48,770 bases of DNA, from assembly GCA_024762335.1 (NCBI GenBank), contig JANTHO010000013.1:1-48770 (forward strand), read 5' to 3'. The DNA comes from Acidimicrobiia bacterium (GTDB lineage Bacteria > Actinomycetota > Acidimicrobiia > Spongiisociales > UBA5794). Of the stretch, positions 48,213 through 48,770 are shown piece after piece. The translations under genes and the position numbers were made by a program. The notes beneath the pieces are model-generated. The model had not been told where the DNA came from. It did no database searches and worked only from the letters and a program-made list of their open reading frames with translations. The first letter of the stretch is position 1. Each line of letters opens with the position of its first letter.

Positions 48213-48770
48213 ACGTCACGGATTCGAAGGAAGCCGTTGCACGGTTGGCGGACATGATCGGCACAGCGCACTCCATGCTGGTCTTCACCGGCGCGGGGAT
48301 TTCCACGGAGAGCGGCATCCCCGACTACCGGGGTCCCGACGGCGTGTGGAACACCCGAAGGCCCGTCTTCTACCAGGACTTCATGGAGCGTCCCGAGGCG
48401 AGGGTCGAATACTGGCGGCAGAAGGCCGAAGATCGAGACGCCTTCGGCTCGGCACGGCCGAACCGGGTGCACGAAGCGATCGTCACGCTCGAGAATGCGG
48501 GGATCGTCGGCATGGTCGTGACACAGAACGTCGATGGTCTCCACCGTATAGCGGGCACACCCGACGAACGTCTCGTCGAGATCCACGGGACCAACGGATT
48601 GGTCGAATGCCAGTCATGCGGCGTCCGCTCCGACCCGGAACCGCACTTCCGGCTATTCGTCGAGACCGGTGTTCCGCCGACGTGCACCTGCGGCGGCTAT
48701 CTCAAGCCGGCCACGATCTCGTTCGGCCAGCAACTCCGAACAGCGGACATCATCCGATCGTTCGAGGCGG
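48209..48770 (+). CDS. Sir2-family NAD-dependent protein deacylase, 5' part only
   Basis: The first 187 codons of a sirtuin that runs off the right edge. The NAD-binding motif is FTGAGISTESGIPDYRG near residue 27. TQNVDGLH gives the catalytic Asn-Asp pair, and the catalytic His is in EIHGT. A zinc-binding CxxC (CQSCG) is followed by CTCGG. Sirtuins remove acetyl or longer acyl groups from lysines. It could reverse acylation by the GNAT/acyl-CoA-ligase fusion at 9736; this is only an inference, as they lie 36 kb apart. It starts with GTG overlapping the upstream stop. Confidence 0.92.
   Translation, partial: MNVTDSKEAVARLADMIGTAHSMLVFTGAGISTESGIPDYRGPDGVWNTRRPVFYQDFMERPEARVEYWRQKAEDRDAFGSARPNRVHEAIVTLENAGIVGMVVTQNVDGLHRIAGTPDERLVEIHGTNGLVECQSCGVRSDPEPHFRLFVETGVPPTCTCGGYLKPATISFGQQLRTADIIRSFEA

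Overview
This is a gene-dense, GC-rich window of about 48.8 kb from the chromosome of an actinobacterium. I infer a lineage near the Acidimicrobiia, but taxonomy cannot be settled from the sequence alone. The evidence is family content: the mismatch endonuclease NucS, an Eis-type acetyltransferase, an MT0933-like small protein, an EF-G2-type GTPase, an F420-type luciferase-like oxidoreductase, DUF1648 and SHOCT membrane proteins, and the actinobacterial order sufD-Rieske-sufC. There are 43 protein genes, two of them cut by the window edges, and one tRNA. I see no transposase, phage gene or CRISPR array.

Layout. Positions 1-1.7 kb hold the start of an EF-G-like GTPase, tRNA-Leu(UAA) and a tandem pair of small SHOCT membrane proteins. 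Positions 1.8-8.9 kb hold a GGDEF-EAL protein, an ABC-F ATPase, a two-component system with a divergent secreted partner, and a lamin-tail-like lipoprotein. Positions 8.9-13.2 kb hold a FetB-like permease, a large GNAT/acyl-CoA-ligase fusion and a CBS-BON protein. Positions 13.2-20.7 kb are a menaquinone block: menF, then menD, menA and menB on the minus strand, then menE, with a DUF1648 protein inside. Positions 21-27.8 kb are a minus-strand operon of M3 peptidase, GH57 lipoprotein, CHAD protein and nitrilase, preceded by a PQQ-propeller lipoprotein and a degenerate EEP-fold membrane protein. Positions 30.5-36 kb are a plus-strand operon of a YihY-type membrane protein, two halves of a heterodimeric ABC exporter and a class V aminotransferase. 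Positions 36-39 kb hold a methyltransferase, the MT0933-like protein, a luciferase-like oxidoreductase and the Eis-like protein. Positions 39-48 kb hold a split SUF iron-sulfur system: sufB alone, then sufD-Rieske-sufC 4.8 kb later. Between them lie NucS, a sigma-70 factor, a DUF4015 lipoprotein, a type 5 uracil-DNA glycosylase and an M23 peptidase. A small membrane protein and a partial sirtuin close the window.

Two themes link the regions. First, many monocistronic or operon-leading genes have a TANNNT -10 hexamer 6-8 nt before the start codon. This predicts leaderless mRNAs, including a symmetric shared -10 between menB and menE only 23 bp apart. Genes deeper in operons use TGATG, ATGA, GTGA or TTGA overlaps, and a minority have classical Shine-Dalgarno sites. 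Second, the only two gaps longer than 300 bp, both between convergent genes, are filled by one GC-rich, hairpin-forming repeat family in three copies. One of these gaps also carries a 58-bp diverged duplicate of the 3' end of menF, which suggests either insertion with duplication or a strain-mosaic assembly join.
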